A DNA stretch of 64,000 nucleotides from Lignipirellula cremea. GTDB lineage: Bacteria; Planctomycetota; Planctomycetia; Pirellulales; Pirellulaceae. Positions 31,016 through 41,447 of this stretch are shown here, in pieces (within the stretch, counting starts at the first letter, position 1; each line of letters starts with the position of its first letter). The position numbers were made by a program, and so were the translations under genes. Location: the NCBI RefSeq assembly GCF_007751035.1, contig NZ_CP036433.1, positions 5,685,001 through 5,749,000 of the forward strand, read 5' to 3'. The notes under the pieces were generated by a model. It was not told the DNA's origin and made no database searches. It worked only from the letters and a program-made list of their open reading frames with translations.

Positions 31016-33682
31016 ATGCCGTTTGATCCTTCTGTTTCCCGGCAACTCCCTGCTTACCCCGCGCAAACGGCATCCTGCCGGATGTCCCGCGTGTGCAAGT
31101 TCATGCGGGCCCAGTTCGCCCTGATCGCAGCGGTCGGGGTGATGTGTAGCGGGAGTTCTTTGGCGACGGCGGCGGACGGCCTGTTCGTCCGTTTCCAGCT
31201 GCTCCAGCCGACTGCCGCCACCTACTACGTCAAGCTGGGCGGCTACATTCATAAAACGCCCTGGTATCTGCCCCGGGGCGTGCTGCCAACGGGTTCCGAC
31301 AAGGATGCGTCGCTGCGGACGCAGGGCGGGCAATACACTCCCTGGCTGGATGTTCGCGAGTTCGCCGGCGATCGTCTGCATGGCCGGATGAATCGGGCCG
31401 GCGGCGTGGCCGAGTTTCCCAACATGACGGCGGATTTCGTCGTGGATCCTCCTTCGGAAAAACTAACGCTCGTGATTGAGCTAGCGACGCAGCCGCAAGT
31501 GAACGCGGTGCAAAAGCGCTGGCGAGAAACGATTCAGGGAACCCTCACCAGCTTTCTGGTTTCGCCCAGTCTGGCCCGCGACAAACAAGAGCTGGAATCG
31601 GCCGCCGAAATGACCAACCGCCGGCTGCAGTGGGCCCGCGAAGCAACCGGCGGAAAACGCCATTCGCCGCAGTCGCTGCTGGTGCAGACCAGCCTCTGGG
31701 CGGCCCAGCGGCCGGAACTCAATCTGCGCGAAGCCCAGGTGCTGGAGCTGCTGGGCTTCAATGTCGTCGGCAACCAGCCAGCGGAAGTTCGCGAACGCGC
31801 CTCCCTGGCCCAGCCCGGCCATACTCACAGCGTGGCGTTCGGTCCCGCCGCGACCCGCCAGGCAATCGTCGAGTTAATGCAGAAGCAGACCGATCGGATC
31901 GCGGCGACGGGAGACCCCAAGCGACGTGTTCCGTTTAACTTTGCCGACGAGGTCTGCTGCCGTCCCGCGATTGGCGACAACGCCGTCGCCCTGGGCCACT
32001 TTCATGCCTGGCTGGCGCAGCAGAGGATCAAACCGACCGACCTGGGAGTCGCCCGGCTGACCGATGTCGAGCCGATCGAAACGCCTGAGGCATTACGTCA
32101 GCAAGAGCGAAAGAACGGTCCCGCAGCGAGGCGGATTTTTTATTACACATCCCACTTTCGCCAGCAGGCGGCGACGGAGCGAGTCGCCTGGCACACGGAC
32201 GCCTTTCATCAGATCTGGCGCACCGCTCATCCCACGGCGGACAATGCAACGGCGCCGTGGACTTCGACCCTGGTCGCCGATCACCCTTACTTTGCCGGCA
32301 GTGGTCTGGGAATGGGGATGGAGCCCAACCCGGCCTGGAGCGGCCATCCGCTGGCGATGGACTGGTTCGAACTGGCGCGTTCCGGAGCGGTCGACCTCGC
32401 CGGAATCGAGGACTGGATGGGGCTGCAGTACATGTACGGCCCCAACTGGACCTGGGAAGGTTTCCAGCTGATGGGATTCCAGGCCGCCATCTTTCGCAGT
32501 GGCTCGCAAGGGCGACAGCCGACGATTGCCTGGATCACGCCCAGTGACGAAACGAACCTGCGTCTGAAGTCCTCCTCGGCGCTCTGCCAGGGGGCGAAAC
32601 ATTTCTTCTACTGGACGTACGGCCCTACTGCGACCAGCACGGAAAATTACTGGTCGGATCTGCGCGGAGCCTACCACGGCGTGGCGGCTATGACCCGCCA
32701 GCTGGCGGCGGCCGAGAAGATCATCGCCCCGGGCAGGATGCGTCCCACGAAGGTCGCCCTGCTGTACAGCATTTCCTCGGATCTATGGCAGCCGTTCGGT
32801 TACGTGTCGATGCTGGAACGGCGAGGGCTGTACCTGTCGCTGGTGCATGACCAGTACCTGGTCGACATGCTGACCGAGGAAGATGTCGAAGCCGGCCGGC
32901 TTGCCGACTACGATGTGCTCTACACGGCCGATCCTTGCATCAAGCGAAGGGCGGCCCAGAAAATCGCCGCCTGGGTCAAAGCAGGGGGACACCTGCAGGG
33001 AACCACGGCCGCCGGCAGTCGGGACGAATTCAACGAACCATGCGACCTGCTGGCCGTCGCTTTCGGAGTGGCGCCGGAGCTGAAGGTCGAAACGCAGCCG
33101 GGCCGCTATCATATTCGCGGGGCGCTCAACAACCTGCCGTACCTGGACCAGATCACCGGCGAAGAAACGCCGGCCTGGGGGGCGATTGGAGCCAGGGTCG
33201 CCGTGACGCCTGCCGGGGGCAGTGTTGTCGCGACCTTTAACGACGGCTCGGCCGCGATCGTCGACAATACGTTCGTCAAAGGAAGTGCTCGCTACCTGGC
33301 GGCCTGCCCGGGCATCGCGTATTTGAAAGAAGCAAAGTTTGTGCCCGACATGCTCGCCGAGAAATGGCCAAATGATCTGCGCGGCCTGATCAACGCGGCG
33401 GCCGAAAAGAAACATGCCGCGCCGGTGGTGGAGTTGTCGCACCCGGTCGTGGAGGCGGGCGTCTACGACAGCGACGCCGGAACCGCGCTGGTGCTGGCCA
33501 ACTTCCAGTATGATCCGATCGCCAGGCTGCACGTTCGGCTAACGGCTCGCCAGCCGGTCAAGTCGGTGCGTTCCGTGGAACAAGGCGCTGTGCCGTTTGC
33601 TATCAGCCGCGACGCGGCCGGCGTGGCGACGGTGGAGTTCGACCTGGCCCTGGGGCTGAACGATATCGTCCTGCTGGAATAG
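31016..33682 (+). CDS. large secreted protein, glycoside-hydrolase-like with trimerisation-like domain
   Basis: A protein of about 888 aa whose signal peptide begins at MRAQFALIAAVGVMCSGSS (about residue 30), so it is exported. Three possible starts exist (30959, 31016, 31082). I favour ATG 31016, which follows GGGAG, though it leaves a polar stretch before the leader; 31082 is also likely. The middle contains WTYGPTATSTENYWSD and GLGMGMEPNPAWSGH, and the later part (KVALLYSISSDLW...LSLVHDQYLVDMLTEEDVEAG...YDVLYTADPCIKRRAAQKIAAWVKAGG) resembles the GATase-like trimerisation domain of GH42 beta-galactosidases. I therefore suspect a carbohydrate-active enzyme, but catalytic acids could not be assigned. 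Substrate unknown. Confidence 0.72.
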   Translation: MPFDPSVSRQLPAYPAQTASCRMSRVCKFMRAQFALIAAVGVMCSGSSLATAADGLFVRFQLLQPTAATYYVKLGGYIHKTPWYLPRGVLPTGSDKDASLRTQGGQYTPWLDVREFAGDRLHGRMNRAGGVAEFPNMTADFVVDPPSEKLTLVIELATQPQVNAVQKRWRETIQGTLTSFLVSPSLARDKQELESAAEMTNRRLQWAREATGGKRHSPQSLLVQTSLWAAQRPELNLREAQVLELLGFNVVGNQPAEVRERASLAQPGHTHSVAFGPAATRQAIVELMQKQTDRIAATGDPKRRVPFNFADEVCCRPAIGDNAVALGHFHAWLAQQRIKPTDLGVARLTDVEPIETPEALRQQERKNGPAARRIFYYTSHFRQQAATERVAWHTDAFHQIWRTAHPTADNATAPWTSTLVADHPYFAGSGLGMGMEPNPAWSGHPLAMDWFELARSGAVDLAGIEDWMGLQYMYGPNWTWEGFQLMGFQAAIFRSGSQGRQPTIAWITPSDETNLRLKSSSALCQGAKHFFYWTYGPTATSTENYWSDLRGAYHGVAAMTRQLAAAEKIIAPGRMRPTKVALLYSISSDLWQPFGYVSMLERRGLYLSLVHDQYLVDMLTEEDVEAGRLADYDVLYTADPCIKRRAAQKIAAWVKAGGHLQGTTAAGSRDEFNEPCDLLAVAFGVAPELKVETQPGRYHIRGALNNLPYLDQITGEETPAWGAIGARVAVTPAGGSVVATFNDGSAAIVDNTFVKGSARYLAACPGIAYLKEAKFVPDMLAEKWPNDLRGLINAAAEKKHAAPVVELSHPVVEAGVYDSDAGTALVLANFQYDPIARLHVRLTARQPVKSVRSVEQGAVPFAISRDAAGVATVEFDLALGLNDIVLLE

Positions 33683-33695
33683 CCGGTGCAGGGAT

Positions 33696-34475
33696 CTAGT
33701 TGGGTGAGTCCTGGGCGGACGGATCGCCTGCGTCGTGCGAGTCGAACATCTGCACGCCCGTTACCTGCTCCATGATCCACAGGTTCAGATCGCGGAGCAT
33801 GCCGGTCGTTAATTCGTCGCCGCCTGGATACTGTCGCAAAGAAACCGACATGCCGGCGGCATGAAACAGCCGCAATTCTTCGCAGGTGGTGTCGACACTG
33901 TATTTGGTCGCCTGGCGTCCCTGGGCGATCAACAGCGGCAGCTTCCGCGCGCCGTTGAGCTGCAGCAGAGGGCTGCTTCCCTGGGGAAAGGCTCCGCCAA
34001 TCGAAGCCGCCCCGGCAAACTTCTGCGGGTGATTCAGGGCAATCCGCAAGGCCATTGTCCCGCCGGAATCGTAGCCACACAGAAAAATCCGCTGGCTCGA
34101 AACATGAAAGCGTTTTTGCGCGACAGCGATGCATTCAAAAATCGAATCGGTCGCCGCGGCAATGTCGCCGGACGTTTGCCGCCAGTGAAAGCCGCGGCCT
34201 GTGTCGACGGCTGTGCCGCTACGGGGAGCAATCGCCGCGAAGTTGCGCAAGCTGACTTCGGGCATGATGCGTTGTAACTGGCGTTCGTCGTCGCCTGGCC
34301 CATGCAGCCAGACCATCAGGGGATAGGCGTAGTTCGGTTCATAATGCAGCGGCACGAACAACGTATGGCGACCGCCACGATGTTCGGAAACGCTGATGAC
34401 CGACTCTTCGACCTGGATCGAATCGACAGGCGAGGGGGTTGAGTTGGGGACCGCGCCGAGCTGAATTCGTTGCAT
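33696..34475 (-). CDS. carboxylesterase-like alpha/beta hydrolase homologue with altered triad
   Basis: The 259-aa protein has the phospholipase/carboxylesterase layout: FVPLHYEPNYAYPLMVWLHGPG early, IAPRSG, then GYDSGGTMALRIALNHP (134-139). In active members the elbow is GxSxGG. Here the nucleophile position is Asp136 (with Ser137 next to it), and the usual histidine region reads YPGGDELT (Asp220), so Ser and His of the triad appear to be replaced. It could be a pseudo-enzyme, a binding protein, or an enzyme using another nucleophile (epoxide hydrolases use Asp at this place but keep the His). No signal peptide is evident. It is convergent with the secreted glycosidase-like gene; 13 bases separate their stops. 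Confidence 0.82.
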   Translation of the reverse strand: MQRIQLGAVPNSTPSPVDSIQVEESVISVSEHRGGRHTLFVPLHYEPNYAYPLMVWLHGPGDDERQLQRIMPEVSLRNFAAIAPRSGTAVDTGRGFHWRQTSGDIAAATDSIFECIAVAQKRFHVSSQRIFLCGYDSGGTMALRIALNHPQKFAGAASIGGAFPQGSSPLLQLNGARKLPLLIAQGRQATKYSVDTTCEELRLFHAAGMSVSLRQYPGGDELTTGMLRDLNLWIMEQVTGVQMFDSHDAGDPSAQDSPN

Positions 34476-34966
34476 AAGGTTGACCCGCCCACTACCGCTA
34501 GGAGATCGTCGGAAAATGAGAAGGTGCGAGTTCTAAAGCAAGGGCATGGCGCCTGTCAACATGAGTTCCGACTCCCGCTTTTCACCCCCAGGCATGCCAT
34601 CGACAGCACCGCAGGCGATGCTAGCGTGTCGGCGGCGTGGGAGAAAATGGGCCGGAAAAAGGGTTCGTCGCCCTGCGGTGAATGGTCGCAATGCCTGGCA
34701 ACCCCGAGCCGGAAAACTGCCGTTCCCCGCGGATTCTGCGAGGAAGAAAGGTATCGCCAGAACGACGACTCTCCTGGAAGTTTGCACAGCGTGGTTACGC
34801 GCACGTTGAGAGCAAGCACGCCAATCCCACGCAGAACTTCCCGACCGGGCATGCTGGCGAAGCGTCTGCTGGCGCCGAAACAGTCGGGCCAGTCTTCCCA
34901 GCCTGCTTTCCGCCAAAGTGGACGAAAATTTTTCACCAGGCGCCAGGTTTCGTCCTGCCAGACGCG
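34476..34966. other. 491-base region without a supported gene
   Basis: It lies between the start of the esterase homologue and the end of the polyprenyl synthase, and should hold the promoter of the leftward esterase gene near its left end. Frames of 100 or more codons cross it on both strands, but they are Arg/Ser-rich, mutually overlapping, and lack good starts or family resemblance. No terminator-like stem with a T tract was noticed. Confidence 0.4.
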
Positions 34967-35983
34967 TCAGTGGGCGCGGTTGACGACGAACTCGGCAATC
35001 AGCGTCAGCACGTCGGCCGAGGGAGACGACGGAAGCGAGCGGATCGCCGACAGCGCCTGGTCGGCGTAATGCTGGGCGCGGCTGCGGGCGTAGTCGATCG
35101 ACTGGTGACGCTCGAACCAGGGGCCCAGTTGCGGGCGTGCATCGCCGGGACCGCTCAGCAGCTCGACCAGCTCCGCCCGTTCTTCGGCGGTGACGTTCTC
35201 CAACAGGTGAATCAGCGGCAGGGTCGGTTTCTCTTTTTCCAGGTCCGTGCCCAGTGATTTCCCGGTTTCGGATTCATCGCCCAGCACGTCAAGCAGGTCG
35301 TCGGCAATCTGGAAGGCGATGCCCAGGTCGCGACCGTAACCGTACAACTTGTCGACCACCGCTGCATCGGCTCCGGCGTAATGGGCGCCCAGCTGGCAGC
35401 AGCAAGCGCACAACTCGGCCGTTTTCGCTTCGATGATTTCGAGGTATTCGGCTTCGCTCAGGTGGTAGTTGCCGCGGGCGGCCGTTTGCCGCAGCTCGCC
35501 TTCGCAAACAATATTGGTCGACCGGCCGATGACCCGACAGGCAAAGGTCGTATCGAGTGTGCTGGCGAGGTAAAAGGCATGCGTAAACAGATAATCGCCC
35601 AGCAGCACGCTGGCTTCGTTCGTCCAGCGGGAATTCACGGTAGCCAGGTGGCGCCGGGTGTCGGCTTCATCCAGCACATCGTCGTGCACCAGCGTGGCGG
35701 TATGGATCATCTCCACGACCGCAGCCAGCACGCAATGTTCGCGGGTGACTTTGCCGGCGGCTTTGGCGGAGAGCAGCAGCAGGGCCGGACGCAGGCGTTT
35801 GCCGCCCAGCAGGTTGCCGTAACGCACCAGTTCATCGACGAACGGGTAATCGCTGCGCAGCTCAGTCTGCAGGATATTTTCGACTTCCGCCATCTCGTCG
35901 GCGACGGGGGCGTACAGCAGGCGCAACGTGTCCGACAGAGGACCATTTTTGCCGGCGCCGTTTCGATTGAGAGTCTGGCTCAT
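34967..35983 (-). CDS. polyprenyl diphosphate synthase
   Basis: The 338-aa trans-prenyltransferase has both aspartate-rich motifs: DDVLD within TLVHDDVLDEAD (first) and DDLLD within AFQIADDLLD (second). GGKRLRP, the substrate-binding arginine region, comes before them. It condenses isopentenyl diphosphate with an allylic diphosphate to make long isoprenoids such as the quinone side chain (octaprenyl-type) or geranylgeranyl units. Chain length cannot be read safely by eye. The nearest downstream leftward gene is the esterase homologue, beyond a 491-base gap. moaC lies upstream on the same strand with a 20-base gap, so the two are likely co-transcribed. Confidence 0.95.
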   Translation of the reverse strand: MSQTLNRNGAGKNGPLSDTLRLLYAPVADEMAEVENILQTELRSDYPFVDELVRYGNLLGGKRLRPALLLLSAKAAGKVTREHCVLAAVVEMIHTATLVHDDVLDEADTRRHLATVNSRWTNEASVLLGDYLFTHAFYLASTLDTTFACRVIGRSTNIVCEGELRQTAARGNYHLSEAEYLEIIEAKTAELCACCCQLGAHYAGADAAVVDKLYGYGRDLGIAFQIADDLLDVLGDESETGKSLGTDLEKEKPTLPLIHLLENVTAEERAELVELLSGPGDARPQLGPWFERHQSIDYARSRAQHYADQALSAIRSLPSSPSADVLTLIAEFVVNRAH

Positions 35984-36003
35984 GCACCACCTTCGTTTCC
36001 GGT

Positions 36004-36546
36004 CTAAGCGTTTCCGCGTTGTTCGTTTCCGCCCTCGACCGCTGGGGGAGCGGTCGTGGATTCCGCCGGGGGATGTTCCCGTCGATAATGGCCGCTTTTG
36101 CCGCCAGACTTTTCTTCCAGTCGTATTTGCTGGATCGTCATTCCGCGATCGACTGCTTTACACATATCGTAAACCGTCAGCGCAGCGACTGTGACGGCGG
36201 TCAGGGCTTCCATCTCGGCCCCTGTGCGGGCCGTAACGCGGACCTGGCTTTCGATCGACACCCGCGTCGCCCCGGGAAAGGCAAACTGAATCGTGACGCT
36301 TTCCAGCGGCAGCGGATGGCACAGCGGGATCAGGTCGGCCGTTTTTTTCGCGGCCATGATCCCCGCCAGACGGGCTACTTCCAGCACGTCCCCTTTGGCG
36401 AGCGCCCGATCCCGGATTAGCTGCAGGGTCGAGGTCTGCATTTCCACCTGGGCCGATGCACGGGCGTAGCGGACCGTAACGGCCTTATCGCCGACATCCA
36501 CCATGCGGCTGGCGCCCTGCTCGTCGAAGTGCGTTAAATCGCTCAT
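36004..36546 (-). CDS. moaC: cyclic pyranopterin monophosphate synthase (molybdenum cofactor)
   Basis: The 180-aa protein makes cyclic pyranopterin monophosphate, the first stable intermediate of molybdopterin synthesis, together with MoaA. Recognition rests on [21 protein letters not shown] at the start, the [11 protein letters not shown] active-site stretch, and [20 protein letters not shown] with the catalytic Lys and Asp. The ATG at 36546 (MSDLTHFDE) is the family's normal start; the longer frame adds unrelated residues. A charged tail of about 25 residues follows the usual end. It is upstream of the polyprenyl synthase in the same direction. Confidence 0.95.
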   Translation of the reverse strand: MSDLTHFDEQGASRMVDVGDKAVTVRYARASAQVEMQTSTLQLIRDRALAKGDVLEVARLAGIMAAKKTADLIPLCHPLPLESVTIQFAFPGATRVSIESQVRVTARTGAEMEALTAVTVAALTVYDMCKAVDRGMTIQQIRLEEKSGGKSGHYRREHPPAESTTAPPAVEGGNEQRGNA

Positions 36547-36806
36547 GGGCAACATTTTAAACGGACACAGTAAAACGTCGAGGGGAGGAGTCGCCGTGAG
36601 GACGTTCACAACGAACCTGCTTCCCCACCTGGAGAACCGCAATCGCGATCTTCGCGTAACCAAAAACCTTCCCCTGTCGCCGGAAGATGGGCCTCCCCCT
36701 GAAACGGGCCGCCGATTGTCAGCTCCTGGACGATGCGGTATCCTGACCTTTTAGGTTGCGATTGCCAAAAACGAGCACAAAACGACAACTTTGAAGGGAG
36801 TGAGAC

Positions 36807-37433
<627 letters not shown>

Positions 37434-37436
37434 GCC

Positions 37437-37488
37437 AGGCAAACTGCTTTGCCTCACCCGCACAACCAGCCCGCGCGGCTGGCTGTGC
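37437..37488 (+). terminator. candidate hairpins after the superoxide dismutase gene
   Basis: AGGCAAA-CTGC-TTTGCCT (37437-37454), then a larger stem GCACA-A-CCAGCC with GGCTGG-C-TGTGC (37460-37488) around a 5-base loop. There is no clear T tract, so termination is possible but not certain. Confidence 0.4.
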
Positions 37489-37661
37489 GCAATTTGTACG
37501 TTGGCAACAACCGCTACGGTCGGCAAATTCGCCGGTCGTGTTGATTTTTTGCCACATGCAAAGAGGCGAAAATGCAACATGCGACGTATTGCGTGGTAGG
37601 GTTATCCTAGACTCGCGCCAGGCGCTGCGCGGGTTGGTTCCGCGCAAACGTCTGGTTACTA

Positions 37662-40208
37662 ATGAACGTCCCCACCCGAATATTGATCGTACTGCTGGCG
37701 CTAGCGCCAGTCTGGTGCGCCGGGTGTTATACGTTCCCGCGGATTGACCCCACCGGTCAGCATATCTTTGCGCCGGGCAGCACCGTCATCACCCCGCCCA
37801 CCTTGGGCTGTGGTCTCTTCCCGCGACCTGCTTTTGTCACGCCCCCGGATCCGCTGGTCTGCGCACCCGCCATGCCGCCCCAGGCCTTTGCCCCCAATTG
37901 CCCGCCGCCGGGCATGATTACCCAGGGGCCCATCATGAGCCAGGGTCCGCCCCTGACCGCCGGCCCCGTGATTGGCCAGCCGATCTTTCCCGCCAGCGGC
38001 AACCAGGGCGCAGCGCTGACGGTAACCCCCGAACAAGTCGTCGCGCCGATCGGCGGCGAAGTGGTGATGGTCGCGACGCTGGGACGGGGCGATGGCAGCG
38101 TGCTGGGCAAGGCGCCCGTTCAATGGTCGCTGCAGCAAGGCAGCGTCGGCTCCATCCAGACCGTAGGCGGAGCGGATGGAACAACGACCGGCAAGGTCAG
38201 CGAAAGCCAGGCCGTCGGCGCCACCGCCATGGCCTCCAGCAATGATGATCGCGGCACCCCCAACTCCGAAGACGACGTGCAGCTGCAGCCCGGCCAGCAC
38301 TGGATCAGCCTCCGTTCCGAAGTCGAAGGCGCCAGCCGCGCGACCGTCAGCGCCGCCGGCGCTACTGGCTGGGACGGCCAATCAAAAACCGCCGTCGTCT
38401 ACTGGATCGATGCGCAGTGGTCGCTGCCGTCGCCCGCTATTGCCAACCCTGGCCAGCCCCACACGCTGACCACCGTTCTGTCACGTCCCACCACCGGCGC
38501 TCCGATCGCCGGCTGGCTGGTGCGATACGAAATCACCGGCGGAAGCGCCGCCGGTTTTGGGCCAGGGCGCCAGGGCGGGGCCGAGATCGCCAGCGATGAA
38601 AACGGCGAAGCCAGCGTGCAGATTTTCCCCTCCGGACAAGGCGGCCGCACCCAGGTGCGCATTTTGATCCTGCGCCCCGGCGTCAACGCCGACGAACCTT
38701 CGCGATTGCTGATCGGCGAAGGCGCCACCTCGGTTACCTGGAGCGCTCCGGGACTCGATGTGCAGATGACAGGCCCCAGCCAGGCCGGCGTCGGAGCTTC
38801 AGCCCGCTACGTGGTGGAAGTGTCGAACCCCGGCTCAACCACGGCCCGCAAGGTGGTCCTCACGGATATTCTGCCGCCGGAGCTGACGCTGCTGGATAGC
38901 ACGCCCGCCCACCAGGTGTTTGGCGAAGAGAACCGCTGGGAACTGGGCGATATCTCGGCCGGCGACTCCCGAACGGTCGAAATCCAGTGCCGCACCCAGC
39001 GGCGGGGCGATCTCAACTATTGCGTGAAAGCGCGGAGCGAAGGCGGACTCGAACGCGAATCCTGCGTGTCCACCCGGATCTTCGCGCCGTCGCTCGGGCT
39101 GGATATGACCGGTCCGGAAACGGCGACCGTCGGCCAGCAGGTGCAGTACCGCATTACGATCTCGAATACCGGAACGGATACGCTGCGCAACGTGTTGATG
39201 AACGATGTGTTCACTCCCGGCTGGATCCACGCCCAGGGCGAAACCAGCCCGATGGCCGTGCCGCTTGGCGACCTGGCGCCCGGCGATGTGAAACGCATCG
39301 GCTTGACCTTTGTCGTGCAGCAGCCAGGAAAACACTGCCATACGCTGGAGGTGATCGCCGGAGACGGCCAGAAAGAAACCCGCCAGGCCTGCGTCGTCGC
39401 CTCCCAGGCCGTGCTCAAGCCGAGCGTGAAAGTGGAAATCACCGGTCCGCAAACGATGAAAACGGGCGAGTCCGGCGTGTATCGCCTGCAGATCAACAAC
39501 ACAGGCGACACCGCTTTGACCAACCTGCAGGTCACACACGAATACGGGCTGGCCCTCACGCCGGTGCAGGCGACCAACGGCCACCGCCAGTCGCCCCAGG
39601 GCGGCGCCTTGAACTGGACGCTCCCGCAGTTGCCCGCCGGCGGCAGCACGTTCTTTGAGGCCGAGCTGAAGGCGACACGGGCCCAGGATCCGGTGCTGCA
39701 TCGTTTGAGCGTTACGACCGACCAGCAAGTCCAGGATGCGGCCTCGTTGACCGCCCGGATCACCGCTCCTCCTGCGCCCGCACCGGTTACTCCGGCTCCG
39801 GCGCCCACCCAACCAGAGCCGCTGGGCCCCGTTTCCGGCGAGCTAAAAGTCACCATCGCCGACTTTGGCGACCCGGTGAAGGTGAACGCCAAAAAGGCGA
39901 TCATCTATCACCTGGAATTGTTCAACGACCGGAACGTTACCGATCGCGAAGTGCAACTGGCGATTGAATTGCCGCCCGGCCTGAAGTTTGAAGAACTGGG
40001 CGGCCCGGCCCGGTTCCAGCGACTGGACGGGAATACAATCCTGCTGGCGCCGATTCGCGAGATGCGGGCGCAAGAGCGAATGACCGGTTTCCGAGTGGAA
40101 GCCACCGCCACCGAGATCGGCCAGTTCACGGTCAAAGCGACCGTCCGCAGCCAGCGTTCCCCACAGGGAGTGGTCGCCGAACAGGAAACGACCGCCGTAG
40201 CGCAGTAG
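37662..40208 (+). CDS. lipoprotein with repeated DUF11 (Ig-like) domains
   Basis: The 848-aa protein starts with a lipoprotein signal (lipobox VWCAGC, Cys at about residue 22). A Pro/Gln-rich region follows, then Ig-like repeats of the DUF11/TIGR01451 type: QMTGPSQAGVGASARYVVEVSNPG..., DMTGPETATVGQQVQYRITISNTG..., EITGPQTMKTGESGVYRLQINNTG and a final VTIADFGDPVKVNAKKAIIYHLELFN. Such repeats form stalk-like or adhesive surface proteins. A Pro-rich hinge (PAPAPVTPAPAPTQPEPLGP) precedes the last domain. Planctomycetes have large families of these, usually with unknown partners. Single gene. Confidence 0.9.
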   Translation: MNVPTRILIVLLALAPVWCAGCYTFPRIDPTGQHIFAPGSTVITPPTLGCGLFPRPAFVTPPDPLVCAPAMPPQAFAPNCPPPGMITQGPIMSQGPPLTAGPVIGQPIFPASGNQGAALTVTPEQVVAPIGGEVVMVATLGRGDGSVLGKAPVQWSLQQGSVGSIQTVGGADGTTTGKVSESQAVGATAMASSNDDRGTPNSEDDVQLQPGQHWISLRSEVEGASRATVSAAGATGWDGQSKTAVVYWIDAQWSLPSPAIANPGQPHTLTTVLSRPTTGAPIAGWLVRYEITGGSAAGFGPGRQGGAEIASDENGEASVQIFPSGQGGRTQVRILILRPGVNADEPSRLLIGEGATSVTWSAPGLDVQMTGPSQAGVGASARYVVEVSNPGSTTARKVVLTDILPPELTLLDSTPAHQVFGEENRWELGDISAGDSRTVEIQCRTQRRGDLNYCVKARSEGGLERESCVSTRIFAPSLGLDMTGPETATVGQQVQYRITISNTGTDTLRNVLMNDVFTPGWIHAQGETSPMAVPLGDLAPGDVKRIGLTFVVQQPGKHCHTLEVIAGDGQKETRQACVVASQAVLKPSVKVEITGPQTMKTGESGVYRLQINNTGDTALTNLQVTHEYGLALTPVQATNGHRQSPQGGALNWTLPQLPAGGSTFFEAELKATRAQDPVLHRLSVTTDQQVQDAASLTARITAPPAPAPVTPAPAPTQPEPLGPVSGELKVTIADFGDPVKVNAKKAIIYHLELFNDRNVTDREVQLAIELPPGLKFEELGGPARFQRLDGNTILLAPIREMRAQERMTGFRVEATATEIGQFTVKATVRSQRSPQGVVAEQETTAVAQ

Positions 40209-40365
40209 CCGGAATCCGGCCGTCCTCCTGGCCTGGCCGCGATCCTGCGTCAAAATGCCCTCCGGCCAAACTGTCGCCGGGGGTCGCTCGACCTCGCCCC
40301 GTTCCCGGCTTACAATCGGGATACAAGTTCCCCCCTTTTTATCCTTACCCGTGTGAGCTGTGCAG

Positions 40366-41223
<858 letters not shown>

Positions 41224-41256
41224 CGTAGATTGTCGAGGGACCGACCGTCACTCGCC

Positions 41257-41297
41257 AAAAAAACAGGAACGCGGCGCGAATCCTCGCGACCGCGTTC
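41257..41297 (-). terminator. intrinsic terminator for the leftward MoxR-DUF58 operon
   Basis: Read leftward: a stem of GAACGCGG-x-CGCGA and its complement, 13 pairs with one bulged A and a 4-base loop (41267-41297), then seven T in a row (41257-41263 as A on the + strand). It lies 150 bases after the DUF58 stop and may also stop ilvE transcripts through the same stem. Confidence 0.8.
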
Positions 41298-41314
41298 TTG
41301 CGTTAACCTCTGAG

Positions 41315-41413
41315 GTGGACCTGGCCACAAGTCCCTCCGTCGTCTGGGCCTTCGACCTGGCCGCCAGTCCGCACCTCATCGCGAAGTGAAAGGGGACCTG
41401 TGGCCAGATCCAC
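41315..41413. repeat. imperfect long inverted repeat of 21-22 bp arms
   Basis: The arm 41315-41335 (GTGGACCTGGCCACAAGTCCC) is the near-perfect inverse of 41392-41413, with two or three mismatches and about 56 bases between. It lies in the intergenic space between the converging ilvE and DUF58 genes. It may be a small repeat element or part of an extended termination region. Confidence 0.6.
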
Positions 41414-41447
41414 TACGGGTCCCTGGTTTTCCCCTTCTGACGTCGCC

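Noticed and set aside
34470-35069. Rightward frame over the 491-base gap and into the polyprenyl synthase
   Set aside because: No Shine-Dalgarno or recognisable motif; it overlaps the C-terminal codons of the synthase and competes with several other shadows.
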